A stretch of 64,000 bases of DNA, from the NCBI GenBank assembly GCA_963575645.1, contig OY754464.1, positions 71,088,948-71,152,947 on the forward strand, given 5' to 3'. Below the pieces are notes generated by a model. It worked only from the letters and a program-made list of their open reading frames with translations. It did not search any database and had not been told where the DNA came from. Shown one piece after another: positions 22,935 to 35,200 of this stretch. The number at the start of each line of letters is the position of its first letter. Position 1 is the stretch's first letter. The DNA comes from Xanthostigma xanthostigma (taxonomy: Eukaryota > Arthropoda > Insecta > Raphidioptera > Raphidiidae). The translations under genes and the position numbers were made by a program.

Positions 22935-23415
22935 ATTAACCGACTTCAACAAAAAGGAGGAGGTTCTATGTTCGTCTGTATATATTTTTTTTTTATTTAT
23001 TTATTTTTTTTTATGTATGTTCACCGATTTCTCCGTCAATTACAGACCGATTTTCAAATATTTTTTTTTATTCGAAAGAGTGCACCTCAGGGTGGTCCCA
23101 TCGGAACCAAGTCAGGACCTGATGGTGGAATCCGGAGAAATCGAGGGAAACTCTCATAATGTTTTTTATGTATGTTCACCGATTTTTAGTGTTAGATTAA
23201 CACTAAAAAGAGAAAAATAAAATATTTTTAACTAAAAAATTGAACCGATTTCACACTAAAAAGTAAAAAATAATTGCGTATTGAAATGTTTTGGAGTCGG
23301 TGTAGTTCTCGGAATAGATTTCATTTTGGCTGACACCGACTCCAAAACATTTCAATACGCAATTATTTCTTGCTTTTTAGTGTCGGTTCAATTTTTTTGT
23401 TTAAAATATTTTTTT
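22935..23415. repeat. accgacttcaacaaaaagga repeat fused to a gagtcggtgt foldback
   Basis: 22941-23160 starts accgacttcaacaaaaagga and contains tgtatgttcaccgatttctc; it ends with a second tgtatgttcaccgattttta. 23226-23412 is a foldback whose arms gcgtattgaaatgttttgga and tccaaaacatttcaatacgc enclose ctgacaccgactcc. I associate the first block with a widespread insect repeat. Overlapping frames are artefacts. Confidence 0.6.
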
Positions 23416-24007
23416 AATTCTTTTCATGATAAAAAGCAGAGCTAAGGCATTGTTTTAAATAAATATTTGTTTTGTTCCGAATAAAAAGACAGGATTGTTG
23501 CCAACCCTAAAGAAAACTATAGAATGAAAGATTTTTTGTCTCATGCGGAACGAAAATCTATAATCTGAGAAACATTTAGCAATTCGTTCAAGCACAATAA
23601 TTTATTAAAGTCACTGTGCTGTTTAAACTAGATGACATCAAAGTGCTTGTTGACGTTTGAATTTCTCATCCAATAATAAGCTACAATCATTACTCACTAT
23701 TAACATTATTAATGTCAGCAAAATTGAGTGACGTCACAAGTCCTAAATGGCACAGCAATTTTAATAAATTGTTTTGTTGTAGTAGCCCCTAAATTATGCA
23801 TATTTTTTTTATTATATAGACGCTTATGATCTGGACTGTTGAGCGTCTATAATCTATGCAATAAATCAATCTTTAAAAATTATTGCGCTACAATAAATTG
23901 TTCAATTTTTTAATAATAAAATGCGATGAAGAACCCCATGCATTCTATTTGTGTTGCCTTTTTGAATATGGTTATTTTTTGTTAATTTAATCGAACGAAA
24001 AAACTAC
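23416..24007. other. AT-rich, no recognised feature
   Basis: Nothing supported. Confidence 0.5.
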
Positions 24008-24576
24008 TTAAGGTAGTTTGGTAGCCAAATGACTTAAACTTGACCCTACATTTTTTTATATTTAGTCAAAAGATTATAATTAAAGACACCTACAGAAAAA
24101 GAATCACATTTTTTTACCACACCGTTTAAGAGATATAATTAATTAAAGTTATGCGAAAATACACGAGCCCTTATGGGTGTCCTTGTTCAATAACTCCGGA
24201 AATTAAGGGTTTGTAAAAAATTGACAAACTTGACCCCGCAAAAAAAACTTTTTAATGGATAGAACGATGTCTGAAATACACACTGCAAAAATTTCAGAAT
24301 AATTTACCACGTACTTTTGATTTTATTAATTTTTTAATACTGACATGTGGCCTCTATTTTTGTTGTAGTGACAGTGACTAGTGACAGCTGAGTACTAATC
24401 AATTAATATTTTATTAATTACATTACTACAATTATTTAATTATAATTCGCATTAAATTAAACCAAATCAATTTTTATGTGAATTTCTATTCATTATTATA
24501 GCATGATTTGGGTAATTATTTGAGGAAAAAAAAGTCATTTATTTGACTTGGGATTGCGGCTCCCAAACTACCTTAA
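24008..24576. mobile_element. MITE flanked by TTAA
   Basis: TTAA at 24008-24011 and 24573-24576 bounds inverted ends GGTAGTTTGGTAGCC and GGTAGTTTGGGAGCC (right end read in reverse). The interior has repeated acttgaccc blocks (24044, 24229) and no coding sequence. TTAA suggests a piggyBac-type mobiliser, although the GG-starting end is atypical. Confidence 0.65.
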
Positions 24577-26230
24577 GTGAATATTCCTGTCGCCCTAAAT
24601 TATTTTCAGACCAGTGTGAACAGTTGCTTATTGATCCATTTATTTCACTTCAGTAACCTTAAAACTGAATGAAACTTACTTTCTCACGACAATAGATTTC
24701 AATTTAAGTAATTCAGATGTCTCATTCTTAAAAATTATCTGAAGCAAAAAAATAAAACTACTATTTCTTTAAAAGGGATTGCGTTTGTAAATACAATAAA
24801 ATCATTGTTCATGGATCCAAGAGAAGCTTTGTTTGTTAGGAAAGATATCCGCTTAATTCTCTCTCTCTAAGGAGTGTAAGTAGACGAAGTGACATAATAT
24901 CTTCCAATATACATATTCTTCAATTGATTTTTAAACCCTACCAGTGTTTTCCAAAATACATTCAAAATTCGAGGACTAGGCGAGACAAGATTAATAAATT
25001 TAAAAAACTTATTTGTTGGAAAAACTTTTACGGCCATATTCGGTTTAAAATAGGAGTCCTATGGGTAAAATCAACGTTCACGTGACCGAAACCGCAGAAA
25101 AAAGCTTGATAACTATAAGTTTATGAAAAAATGTAATATTCAGATACATGAAAGCATTATGTTTTATTCTTTTTGAAAATTATACTTTACGTGTAAAAAT
25201 ACTGTATCTAACTTTTAAAAAATATAAATAATGAAGTGATAATTATGTTGAGTTACGTGATGCTTTCACTAATTAGCGCGAAGTATGTATAAATAATTAA
25301 TTAAAAATGACTTAACACCTGATATTTTAAGAAAATAAGACGCTCTAATGGAGAAGAAGGAAAAATAATAGCTTCCAGGGAATTTATATTAACTGGCAGC
25401 GTTTTAAAAAATGTAAAGTTTTATTAATTTGCCTAATGAAAAAATTCTTTAGAATATTAATTACTCCTTTTCTCAGAATAATTAAGAACATAAATTTAGT
25501 TAATCAAGAGCCAATAATTCCAATAATTTTCAATTTTGTTTACAGTGATTACTCAGTCATTGGGGTTATATGAACCAATAGAAATTCTGACAGATGTCGC
25601 CGATACTAAGTCACTGTTCAGTGTTCATTCCAGTTTTTTTTAAACATAACCCATTTCATTTGGAAAAATGTTTTACAAACAGTTAAATAAATTTTCAAAT
25701 CAGTTTAGTGTGGGCGTGACTGACTGAAAACAGTATCACCGTCTTTTGTTTTTATATATTAATGTTGAAGCATTGATTAAAAATAACATCAAATCGAAGA
25801 TGTGAATCAGTACTAAGCACAGATAATCCTGGTAGTTGGTGACCTTAAATAAATAAATACAAATATGTTTTCAGAAAAGTTTAGAAAACGTGAGATTTAC
25901 AGTTATTTTGTAAATAAAAGGAGCTATAATTTTTATCCTGGACACGAATTAAATACATAATAAAGAAATAAGAAGACTTTGGGGAAAAGAAGTGGATAAA
26001 AATATTACATAATATAAAGTACATAACACAAAGTTTTTTTTTCAAATATCATGAAGTATCTAATGAAAAAAAGAGAAATGTGACTGGATAAAAACTTATA
26101 AGTTTATAAAGCTTAAGGGGATGATATAGACCTGCTCTTACACGATTTATGGTTATGTTTGCTATCCTATGATGATGATTATTATTATTATAAAGAATTT
26201 ATATTGTCAAGAAAAAATATTTATTACGAT
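24577..26230. other. AT-rich, no recognised feature
   Basis: Long stretch with no motif, inverted repeat or coding signature that I can support. Confidence 0.5.
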
Positions 26231-26288
26231 ACTACATTTATATTATTATATTTAGATACATCGTTCTTCAACAAAATATCAAAAAGAG

Positions 26289-26630
26289 TTGATTAAACAT
26301 TGCAAAAGAAATATCGAATTGCTTTCTTTTCCTCCCCGAAATCGTGTCATTTATCATTGCTTAGTTTATGTCAAAAAAGAGCAAAATGTGTTTGAAACTA
26401 ACTCAGAATTACATGATTATGATACACGGCATAAAAATTCCCTTACGTTGCCGCTACATAGACTAGCCACTATTCCAAAAAGTTTTACTTATGTGTCTCT
26501 CAAACTTTACAATAAATTGCCTAATGATATTAAAATGCTGAAACTGGAAACTTTTAAAAAATCACTGAGGAGCATTCTAACCAAAAACTGTTTTTATACT
26601 GTAGATGAATTTTTTAATTATGAATTTTAA
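26289..26630 (+). pseudogene. non-LTR retrotransposon (Jockey/RTE-like) ORF2, C-terminal fragment
   Basis: The frame reads HDYDTRHKNSLTLPLHRLAT, then KSFTYVSLKLYNKLPNDIKM, LETFKKSLRSIL and YTVDEFFNYEF before TAA. The succession Y-T-R-x-K-x-x-L, a conserved LYNKLPxxIK block, an FKxxLxxxL helix and a terminal YTVDEFF is what the region after the reverse transcriptase domain looks like in many insect LINE ORF2 proteins. The annotated start is not an ATG, and the endonuclease and RT domains are absent, so this is a 5-prime-truncated copy, as LINEs usually leave. A simple tail follows: tatctatctatctatctat from about 26688. Confidence 0.75.
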
Positions 26631-26679
26631 TGTGTAATTTTGACGTCACATAATATGTAGTATAGTACTATCTTATTGT

Positions 26680-26710
26680 GTAAATATATCTATCTATCTA
26701 TCTATCTATA
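26680..26710 (+). repeat. (TATC)n microsatellite at LINE tail
   Basis: Five or so tatc units immediately downstream of the LINE fragment; probably its 3-prime simple repeat tail. Confidence 0.8.
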
Positions 26711-26718
26711 TTTATTTC

Positions 26719-26935
26719 CTTTACTCCCAGCATTGTTTCAAACCACCGAAAAACTTTATATATATTTACTTTACTCCCCGAAATCGTTTCTATTCGTCAA
26801 AGACATTTATTTTTTATACCTTTTACTCCCCGAAATCGTTTCGAACCGCCAAAAACCATTGTTTTTATTCAATTTACTTCCCAGAATCGCTTTTAACCGC
26901 CAAAAATCCTTTAATTTACTCTCTCGGCATTATTT
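26719..26935 (+). repeat. about 51-bp imperfect tandem array
   Basis: Units beginning tttactcccc (variants tttactcccag, tttactccccgaaatcg, tttacttcccagaatcg, tttactctctcgg) start near 26719, 26770, 26822, 26873 and 26914. Most contain tttcgaaccgccaaaaa-like cores. Divergence between units is substantial. Confidence 0.7.
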
Positions 26936-27420
26936 TGCAAATTTTAAGACTACAATAGAGAGTTCTTGAAAAAAATGGAAACCATCTAATTGATAGTGTA
27001 CACAAAATCAGTCGAACAGTTCTCGATTTAGTACAGATAGATAAAAATTTTAGAAACGCGTCCAGGTGTCATGCAAAGTAGGCAAAACCCCACATGAAAA
27101 CAACATTACAAACAAACAATTTTAAAATATTGATTTATTTATGCTGAGTATATCTGTTATGACTTTCTGCTCGAGATTTCAGAATGTCATTTGTTTTCAA
27201 CGAAATGTAGATCTCCATTTTGTTGAAAGTGGTATCAAAAACCGACTATATTAATAAATATCTTTTGTTTTTTTTTTTTGGAGTAAAACTTCTTTACGCA
27301 TGCTTGACTTGGGGAGTAAGCTGGTGAATGCGTGACGAGAGATTTACGGAAGTGTGATCGGGCGAGGCGAACGGAAGTTGAGAGGGAGATATAAGTTAGT
27401 GAAGATAGAAAGAGGATGAC
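26936..27420. other. no recognised feature
   Basis: Nothing supported. Confidence 0.45.
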
Positions 27421-27424
27421 AAAA

Positions 27425-27570
27425 AGTTCACTGGCTAGTGGCGCCATCAGGTGGCCGAAACAAATACTCCACTGGCTAGTAGCGCCATCAGGTGTCCGAA
27501 AATATAAGCAGTACTAACAATAGAATGACACATACTTTACTTCCCAGTGGCGCTATCGGGTGACAGAAAA
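27425..27570 (+). repeat. three-unit repeat of agtggcgccatcaggtg
   Basis: ggctagtggcgccatcaggt, ggctagtagcgccatcaggt and cagtggcgctatcgggtg occur near 27433, 27473 and 27545, each followed by ccgaaa or cagaaa. Spacing is irregular (about 40 and 72 bp). Confidence 0.65.
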
Positions 27571-28746
27571 AAGTTTTGTAAACCTACTTAACTTGCAGAG
27601 CTAAATAATATTTCATAAAGATTTACGCTTAAAATCCAACGAGAGCTAAAAGTAATTGTAATGTATTAGTTTTGTTTTCATTATCTTTACGTTTATATTT
27701 CCTTCTTCTTACATTAGAGTCTCAATTTCGTTCTTGAACAATTTTATAAATTAATATTTTGTTCAATACATTAAATATTCTACGTTTAAAGTGAAAAAAT
27801 TCATATTTTGTGAATTTTCGAGTGCATAATAACAAATTATGGCAGGAAGAAGTTTTACTTCAGTCGTGTGGTCTGAAGCTAGCTCGTTTTTTTTTAAAGG
27901 CATGACGTTACAATTTTTATCGTGCTTACTTTTTTTCCGAAAAGCTTCTCAATATAATATAGGTATGAAGATATAAAATGAACACAAAGGTATTTTTTCC
28001 CTTTACCCTTTTTCACTAAGTAACAGACGTATTATAAATTTTCAAAGAAACAAACTGAGTACATATTTTCATAGCCAGAGGAAATTTGTATATATATAGA
28101 ACGTAGGTACAGTGTGGCGCAGCAGAAAATAACACAAATCGATATTCATTCTCAATTTGAAATTAATCTTTTGTTTTGAATTTTATTACTTGTTCTCGAT
28201 TACATTTTTTATTAGAGGCAAAGAATTTTACAACGCTAAAGACCAAATTAAAAAGACAAGTTTAGGCTTTCCTAAATATCTTATGGTTTCACGTCAGCTC
28301 TACTGAAAAACATATTCAGCCTTCTTAAAAAGTGTTCAGTCGCGCGCCTAGACGAATTGAAGTAAAAGATCTTTAGGCGCGAATTGAGAATAACTCAGAT
28401 CTTTGTCGGACGGGAGTAACGTTCGGTAAAGTTTATTTAGTTTCCGCTATTGAATATTTTATTACCGTAGTAATAAGTACATCTTCCTGATGGCGGATCT
28501 GTAGAAACCAGCTTAAACGAAAGGTGAAACATTGCTACGGACGCAAACCAATTTTGTGATCGGTTTTCGCTATTTAAACGCATCGGCTCGCAGATGGCGA
28601 CGCCGTACAAAAGTTTACGTTAACGATATTTCCAGAGCGATTGTGTTAGAAGAAAATCCTTTCTGATTTCAAGATAGAAGTTTTAGTTCAAATGCGCGGG
28701 AAGGTTACACGCAGTTATTATTTTTATTATAAAAACAAAACATTTT
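27571..28746. other. no recognised gene
   Basis: A slightly GC-richer part at 28325-28640 shows no convincing frame or motif. Confidence 0.45.
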
Positions 28747-28842
28747 TAAAGTATAGCTAGTGTTTGCTACATTGTTAAGAAACACACATTGTTACTTCGC
28801 TCAAACAATATAGCAAACAGTAGGTATAGCTATACTTTAATA
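28747..28842. repeat. short foldback
   Basis: aaagtatagctagtgtttgc is mirrored by gcaaacagtaggtatagcta followed by tacttt, around gaaacacacattgtta. Probably a tiny MITE. Confidence 0.6.
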
Positions 28843-28894
28843 AAATAAAATAAGACACCTTGATATTGTGATATGATAAAACTATGCGGGATAC

Positions 28895-29240
28895 AAGACT
28901 AAAATATTAAAACAATTTTTATTCACTAAAACCTTATTTATTGGTCAACTTTTCGGCAATATTTCTTGGCTTCTTCAGGACCTTAAAAATCTTTAGTAAA
29001 AAGTCACAAATTTGAAAACATAAAATAATTTAAAATCATTATTATCCAACAAGGAAAACTTAAAAAAAAACTAACGTCATTAATAATAAAAAATAATAAA
29101 AACTTTAAAAGACCTTTTTTCAAAAATTATGAAATTATCTTTTCTTTGTAAAAAATATTTTTTTACAAAGAAAAGATAATTTTATAATTTTTGAAAAAAG
29201 GTCTTTCAAAGTTTTTATTATTTTTTGTATCCCCTATGCT
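28895..29240. mobile_element. Penelope-like terminal palindrome (inferred)
   Basis: gggatacaa at about 28898 is mirrored by ttgtatccc at about 29227. The right half is a perfect foldback about 29157 (tacaaagaaaagataatttt and its complement). On the minus strand 28949-28978 reads ctgaagaagcc...gccgaaaag, the CUGANGA/GAAA pattern described in the findings. Confidence 0.5.
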
Positions 29241-29629
29241 TTAATGTTATTATAGTAGTACGCACTATACCGTAATGAAATTCATATATATTAAATGTTT
29301 AGTTTAGAAAAATGATAATATATTGGCCAAAGTTTTATGGGTTGTTTTGTATAATAGATATCCGCTGAGAAACGTTCATTCGAAATGGCTCTAGATATTG
29401 TAAATTTGATTTTATAACAGGAAAACGAATACAATAACAATATGAATATAAAATAGCACGTTTCAATAGTCAAATAATAATACACGGGAAAAGAATAAGC
29501 AGAAAAAGGCCTCGTTGGCTCACAGATCAATAAAATTGACAAAAAAATAAAGTGATTCAAGTCGCATCTTTAATAAATAAGTTTTAATATACCACGTTTT
29601 TAAAACGAACTAAAAAGTATAAAATAATT
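29241..29629. other. AT-rich, no recognised feature
   Basis: An 89-codon minus-strand frame at 29291-29560 is AT-rich, hydrophobic by composition and without any motif. Confidence 0.45.
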
Positions 29630-30205
29630 TATTTAACTTGTAGAATTTTAAACGAAGTAATATTCGTATGAAATTATTAAACTGAAATGTCATAATAACG
29701 AACTTAATTTTAAAAGTTGGTATTTAAAATCTAATTACCTAATTAAACAATGTCACAATAAGTTTTTCATAATTGCAATTATTTGTTTTTTTTACTTCCG
29801 AGATACTCATAGCATATTTAGAAAAGCTCAGCAGTGTTTAGAAGTAAATGGAAGACAGTTTAAGGATTTGTGACATTGTTTAATTAGGTAACTAGATTTT
29901 AAATGCCGACTCTTAAAATTAAGTTCGTTATTATGACATGTTAATTTAATAATTTCAAACGAATATTACTTAACAGGGGGGCAGTAACAAAAAAAATGTT
30001 CTACAAAACTTGCTTATTTTTTAAAGATCTTTTCAACAATACCACTTTTGACCTATCGTGCCATTTAAAATTCCAGAGCAAACTAATAGGGAAGCCGACC
30101 TTTCCGGGGGAAAAAATACCACCATTCGATTCTTCATTAGGACTTTTATAATACAGATTTTTGACACAACTCTCTACGACTACCCGTTTTCGAAAAAAAC
30201 CGACC
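29630..30205. mobile_element. foldback copy of the 50831-51207 MITE family
   Basis: 29875-30205 matches 50850-51185 directly (attaggtaactagatttta, cgtgccatttaaaattc, gggaagccgacctttcc). 29635-29790 repeats its first part in inverse orientation, making a foldback centred near 29815. The right TA-flanked end present in the other copy is lost. Confidence 0.7.
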
Positions 30206-30457
30206 GATTTTTATGACGGGCGACGGGCCGACGCGCAGTGTGTGTTCAATAGGTTAGTGTGGGTGTTTGTTAACGCGACGGGCATGTAACCGATGCAACG
30301 AAACTCAACGGATATCCGCACGTCGTCCCTCGGCGAGACGGCGGTCGGTCCGATGCAGTGGACCACGTCATTTCATAGAAGTCTGTTGACGACGACAGAT
30401 GTGCGCGCACGTTTTTACCTATACCTGCCTACCTATCTTGTGCTGCTCATTGTAAAT

Positions 30458-30553
30458 ATGGAGTTTAAAATTGATATTGATATGGATTTATTAATTAGCC
30501 TTGTTCATAATAGGCCAGTGTTGGGACAAGACTTTAGAACATTACAAAAATAA
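30458..30553 (+). pseudogene. possible MADF-domain N-terminus, 31 codons
   Basis: From ATG at 30458 the frame reads MEFKIDIDMDLLISLVHNRP and ends GQDFRTLQK before TAA. An acidic start followed by hydrophobic LLISLVxxRPVL resembles helix 1 of MADF domains, seen in insect regulators and in the accessory protein of PIF/Harbinger transposons. The rest of the domain (about 80 residues) is missing. Upstream DNA (30205-30420) is unusually CpG-rich (gacgggcgacgggccgacgc), as an old promoter or leader might be. Weak evidence; chance similarity is possible. Confidence 0.3.
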
Positions 30554-32043
30554 ATAAGCAAGACATAACGTACTTGCACTTCTTCGCCCTTCAAATATAG
30601 AACTGATATCGATAACAATGGATGCGCTCACGTATATGCGGATCGTGTACAAAGGTAACCGTTTCGCGTCGGCCCGTTACCCGTTGACTAAAACGGTCGT
30701 TAACAAAAGCCCTCACCCTGTATATGTACCAAATTTCAACTGTTTTCGTACAGTAGATTCCAAGAAAATAAAATGTGGCAATCGGAAAAACAAACATACA
30801 CGAGAGTGATTTTCTATAAGGGTTTCGTTTTTTCAACGATGTACGGAACGAATAAAAAATTAATTTAGGCCACTTTGCTGTGTGGCCATCGACATATTTT
30901 ATGAATACTTTCTCTGCAGAAGCGGAACCTTTGCTGGAAACATTTTATTCCGATGCTACAATTGAATAAAACCCAAATTAAATTATAGCAATGCTTCTCC
31001 ACTTCCACCATTTGCACCGACACCTCCACCATATGATCGCGTTACGTTGCACCACAATGGAAATACAATTGAAACTGGAAAACGAGATCCGAGCGGCTGT
31101 TCCAAGATTCATTGCCACGATGAGTGAATTTAATACAGGATGATTCATAAGACCTGACGAAACCAATCGATCACGAACTACAAGCTCGTAAACTAAGAAG
31201 ATTTGGAACAACTCCAGCCGTGAAAGCCTTCACACTGTGATAAGATAAACTTATATTAATGGTCTGGATAAAATTATATTAATGATATGAAACTTTATGA
31301 AAATATCTGATGTTTGAAAGTATCGATTGGGCAGCCTATTATATTTTAGTGTAGTGTCGCGTCATATATACAGCATTCCGATAACGGATAGGATGTAGCA
31401 AAATGTCGTTTCTGAAAACAATTTCTGATATAATAAGGCAGATATCGTAACGAACTAAAATACCTACGGCAAAATGGCCATGTGTAGACTTCCTAAATAC
31501 CCTATTAAAAAGAATAAAGGTGATCAAAAAATTTACATCAACTTTTCTAAAAAATTACGACTCATAAGGATGTGAAGGGATACCTACCTCTAATCAGCGA
31601 GAAATGAATGAAATTTTGAAAATTTATAATTATAAAATTTTCATGATCTCTTTTGGAAAAATCGCGCATTCATAGATTAATATACCAGTAAAGCACATAT
31701 TAGTAATATCACCGAAAAAAATTTGTAATTTTTAGAATCTAAGAAGCTCTGTTCAAAATTTTATCCATTGTCACCGATGAAGATCACGAGAAAAAAACAA
31801 ATAAATAATATTGAAAACTATCAAACGAACGCTACTTTATAAAATGCGTGTTCACACTTGACAATAGTGCACTTATGGAGTATAGAGTTTATAAACATTT
31901 TTACTATAACTACCGCTTACTTTTGACAACTAATCAATGCAATTGAAAGATTTAATTACTGTTCAATTGCGACGCTGTCACGATATCTTCCATGCTAACT
32001 ACTCTCTCATACCTAGGTATACTAAGTAATATGTATATATTAA
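30554..32043. other. no recognised gene; one Penelope-like end fragment
   Basis: At about 31216-31240 gccgtgaaagccttcacact resembles the Penelope-like terminus seen at 4568. The remainder has only unsupported short frames. Confidence 0.4.
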
Positions 32044-32437
32044 CACCGAGCGGGGTAATGGTGAGAGCACTAGACCACCGGCCATCTTGTTGAGGTTTTC
32101 CATGGTTTCCCTCATTAATTCTAGATAAATATCGAGGTGGTTTCTTATTCAAGGCCATGGTCGATAACCTGTCAAACTGCTATGCTCGAAATGCTCCTAC
32201 TTTATCGTAATGTCCTAAGATTCCTTCATTCGCCCATTGCTATTAATTCAGTTGAAGTTGAAAAATGTAGAATATAACGGGAATTGTGATAGATGGAAAG
32301 TAGTAATTGTGCGAATAGCGTCTGTTATGACATAAAGGGGAGAAACGGACGTTAAACGCATTATTATTATTATTATTATCAACATCATCATCATCATCAT
32401 CATCATCATCATTATTATTATTATTATATTATAATAA
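32044..32437 (+). mobile_element. tRNA-derived SINE, head-deleted copy
   Basis: From accgagcg to the (ATT)n/(ATC)n tail this matches the SINE at 48627-49073 (catcttgttgaggttttcca, tcaaggccatgg, tctgttatgacataaag). Between gagcactaga and ccaccggcc it lacks about 95 bp containing the B-box, so it cannot be transcribed from an internal Pol III promoter. The tail is a long mixed att/atc microsatellite (32360-32430). Confidence 0.8.
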
Positions 32438-33243
32438 ACTATATACCGAAATAGAAGTTTCGGTACAGTTCGACGTTGTTGCTACCATCTTATAATGCGC
32501 GATAATGGACATACTTTTGTCTATGACTGTATACCTGATACATCCTCAATTTTGCGGAAAATAAAAATAAAAATCTGTATGTATACTCAGAGAGCAAATA
32601 AACTAAGTTCTTGTTAGTTACACTGTGTATTTATTCATACAGCGTATTACACGCCGAAACATGATAAAATATAATAAGGTTTTCGTATTTAATTTTTTTG
32701 GCGTTGCTATCTGTTATTCGTAATTTGGCGAGTTTACACGCAACGTGTTACCCCTCTAAATCTAATGAGCTGCCCCTTTCAGTTTGATATACTAATTCAG
32801 GGTTGCCGAAACTATTTTTGGAAGATATAATTTGTCAATGATCTTCGATTGTGGATTACACATATTTCTTTATGAGAAAAGCATTGTAGCGTTTAAAATC
32901 GATTCTACTCGAAAAATAATTTATCGATTGGGAGAATATTTTTTTAAATATGTATTTCACAGAGTTTTTTGTACAACTTTTTTCTATGCATATTGATCAA
33001 TATTTAGTTTGAAAAGCGATCGATTTCTATGTATTCTTCATGACGACTAAAACATTAAACTGCTCTGGCATATATAGAGTCACCGGTAAGTGTTCGTATT
33101 CCTCTCGGGAGAATTTGGAATGATTTAGCCTCTATCAATTGGCGGTCAGAAATGCGTATTTTTTATGTTAATATTTTTCTGTGAAGAATTTTTATTTTAT
33201 TTCTTTTTATTTTTGTAAATTTTAACTTATCCCTACCTACCTA
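32438..33243. other. no recognised feature
   Basis: Nothing supported. Confidence 0.5.
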
Positions 33244-34013
33244 TACAGAGGATGTCCCATTAAGAATGGGACATAGAACAACCGCAGATTCTCCAATTCA
33301 AAATAAAACGATTAAGCGAAATATGCTTAGATAAAATGTTACTCGTTTCCGAAATACGGGGTGTTGAAGTTGAAAACTGAAAAATTATTAATGTCCATAA
33401 CTTTTTTAATACACCGTATAATTTTACTCAAATCGGCACACTTGTTAAATATCATAAAATGCACCTAATAATAAAAAAATTAGTTCAATACGCTCTACCA
33501 GTGGCGTACGGCAGGAGTAAGTAATGCTTGTACCCCTTCTAAATGTTACGCCGCTGTCTAAATTTTAATTTTGACTATAATTTTAATTTTTTTGATATTT
33601 TCTAAGTCAATAATGTACATTTGTTAGTTTGTTGTAAAGTCATTGGTTTTCGAGATATTCGCAGTTTTTTTAAGACAAAATTGTAAAAATGAATATTATT
33701 ACTAATAATACAAATAAAAAGTACATGTCTATCTATCTTTAACTACGAATATCTCGAAAACCAATGACTTTACAACAAACTAACAAGTGTACATTATTGA
33801 CTTAGAAAATATCAAGAAAATTAAAATTATAGTCTAAATTAAAATTTAGACAGCGGCGTAACATTTAGAAGGGGTACAAGCATTACTTACTCCTGCCGTA
33901 CGCCACTGGTAGAGCGAGTAACATTTTATCTAAGCATATTTCGCTTAATCGTTTTATTTTGAATTGGAGAATCTGCGGTTGTTCTATGTCCCATTCTTAA
34001 TGGGACACCCTGT
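33244..34013. mobile_element. 770-bp palindromic MITE, mariner-type ends, copy 2
   Basis: Second copy of 9500-10272, of equal length and structure. The left end reads acagaggatgtcccattaag; the right end is ttaatgggacaccctgtata. It is flanked by TA. The left terminus has a few substitutions relative to the right. Confidence 0.82.
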
Positions 34014-35080
34014 ATATAAAATCAAAGAGTAAATAGCTTTAGTAAGGTTAGCCAATTAGTAAGCTATCAGATCATGGAAAAATTCAATTCAAAATGTGAA
34101 GAAATTTTTTTTTAATTTTTAACTCCCAAAATTCAGATTTTTGTAAAAATAAAGCCGAAGTAGATTTTCTCGAAAATGACGCATTCACAACCCCCAAGTG
34201 ATAGAGGTCAAATCATTCCAAATTAGTCGTGATTTCTTCTTCCGAGAGGACTTCGAGCAATTACCGGTCAACCTGTATAAAAACCTAAGGTCATTGTCTA
34301 ATCAAATTTTCTCACAAAGTTTTCTGCAACTCAGCATTATTGATGTGATCAAACTGGGATTTCGGTTTGTACATGTTATTTACTTTCGTTAAAGTTCTTA
34401 ACCTTAAAATAGAAATGATAAAGTTGCTTTTGACAGAAACATTAAATTACGCAATACATAAGTGTATATGACTTTTTTTTGTTCAAACATGTTTGTGTGT
34501 GTGTATGTGTGTACGTGACGAGTCATCGCAGATTACGTAATATTTACAGTAAAAATCAAAGCGGCATAAACCAAATATGAGTTTCAACATATCAAAGCTC
34601 ATGGTTATTTCATATAGAACGATTTGTTGATTTAACGGATAAACGTACTTGCTTTATTATCTTTATTGATAATATTTGCGACCGAAACACCAAACCGATT
34701 ATCTGGAATGTTTCATTTTTGTGTGTGTTCAGATCAACTTTTGAAGTATATTTTGTAGGGATGAGCAAACTACAGTTTTGAAAAAGGGAATGGAAATCCC
34801 AATTCCTAATACAAAGCAAAGACTTATTGCATCCTTAGAATCTTGCTTTATATGACGCAGTAAAGGTAAACTTTTAAATTTGATTAATGACGCAGTAATG
34901 TTACAATGTGAAAGTTTAAAAATAATTTGCAACAATGGCGTCTATTTTTGATCACTTCTGTTACACTATTGTAACAGAGACCCCCCAGCAACCCTTTCTT
35001 TTTCTTGCATTCATTGTTGTCTGGAATTTGGCAACAAATCCTTTTTTACCTACGCATATTGTTATTGTTTAAACAATCAT
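34014..35080. other. no recognised gene
   Basis: Only a (GT)n-like stretch at 34493-34515 and a small palindrome ctgttacactattgtaacag near 34958 were seen. Confidence 0.45.
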
Positions 35081-35200
35081 GCCGATTGTTGTTCCACAAC
35101 AATCCGTGTGTCATTGTTAGAAAAACAAGCCGATTGTTGTCCCACAACAATCTGTGTCTCATTGTTAGAATGACGAGCCGATTGTTGTCACACGAAATTC
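35081..35200 (+). repeat. 48-bp tandem array with inverted ATTGTTGT boxes
   Basis: Units start gccgattgttgt at 35081, 35129 and 35177, exactly 48 bp apart. Each full unit holds attgttgt, three bases, then acaacaat, plus a further cattgtta. The array resembles that at 47107-47345 in period and motif. 48 is a multiple of three, which produces open frames on both strands. Confidence 0.8.

Noticed and set aside
26936-27420. 70-codon minus-strand frame at 27235-27447 as gene
   Set aside because: No domain, poly-lysine end from a T-run, and non-ATG or weak start context.
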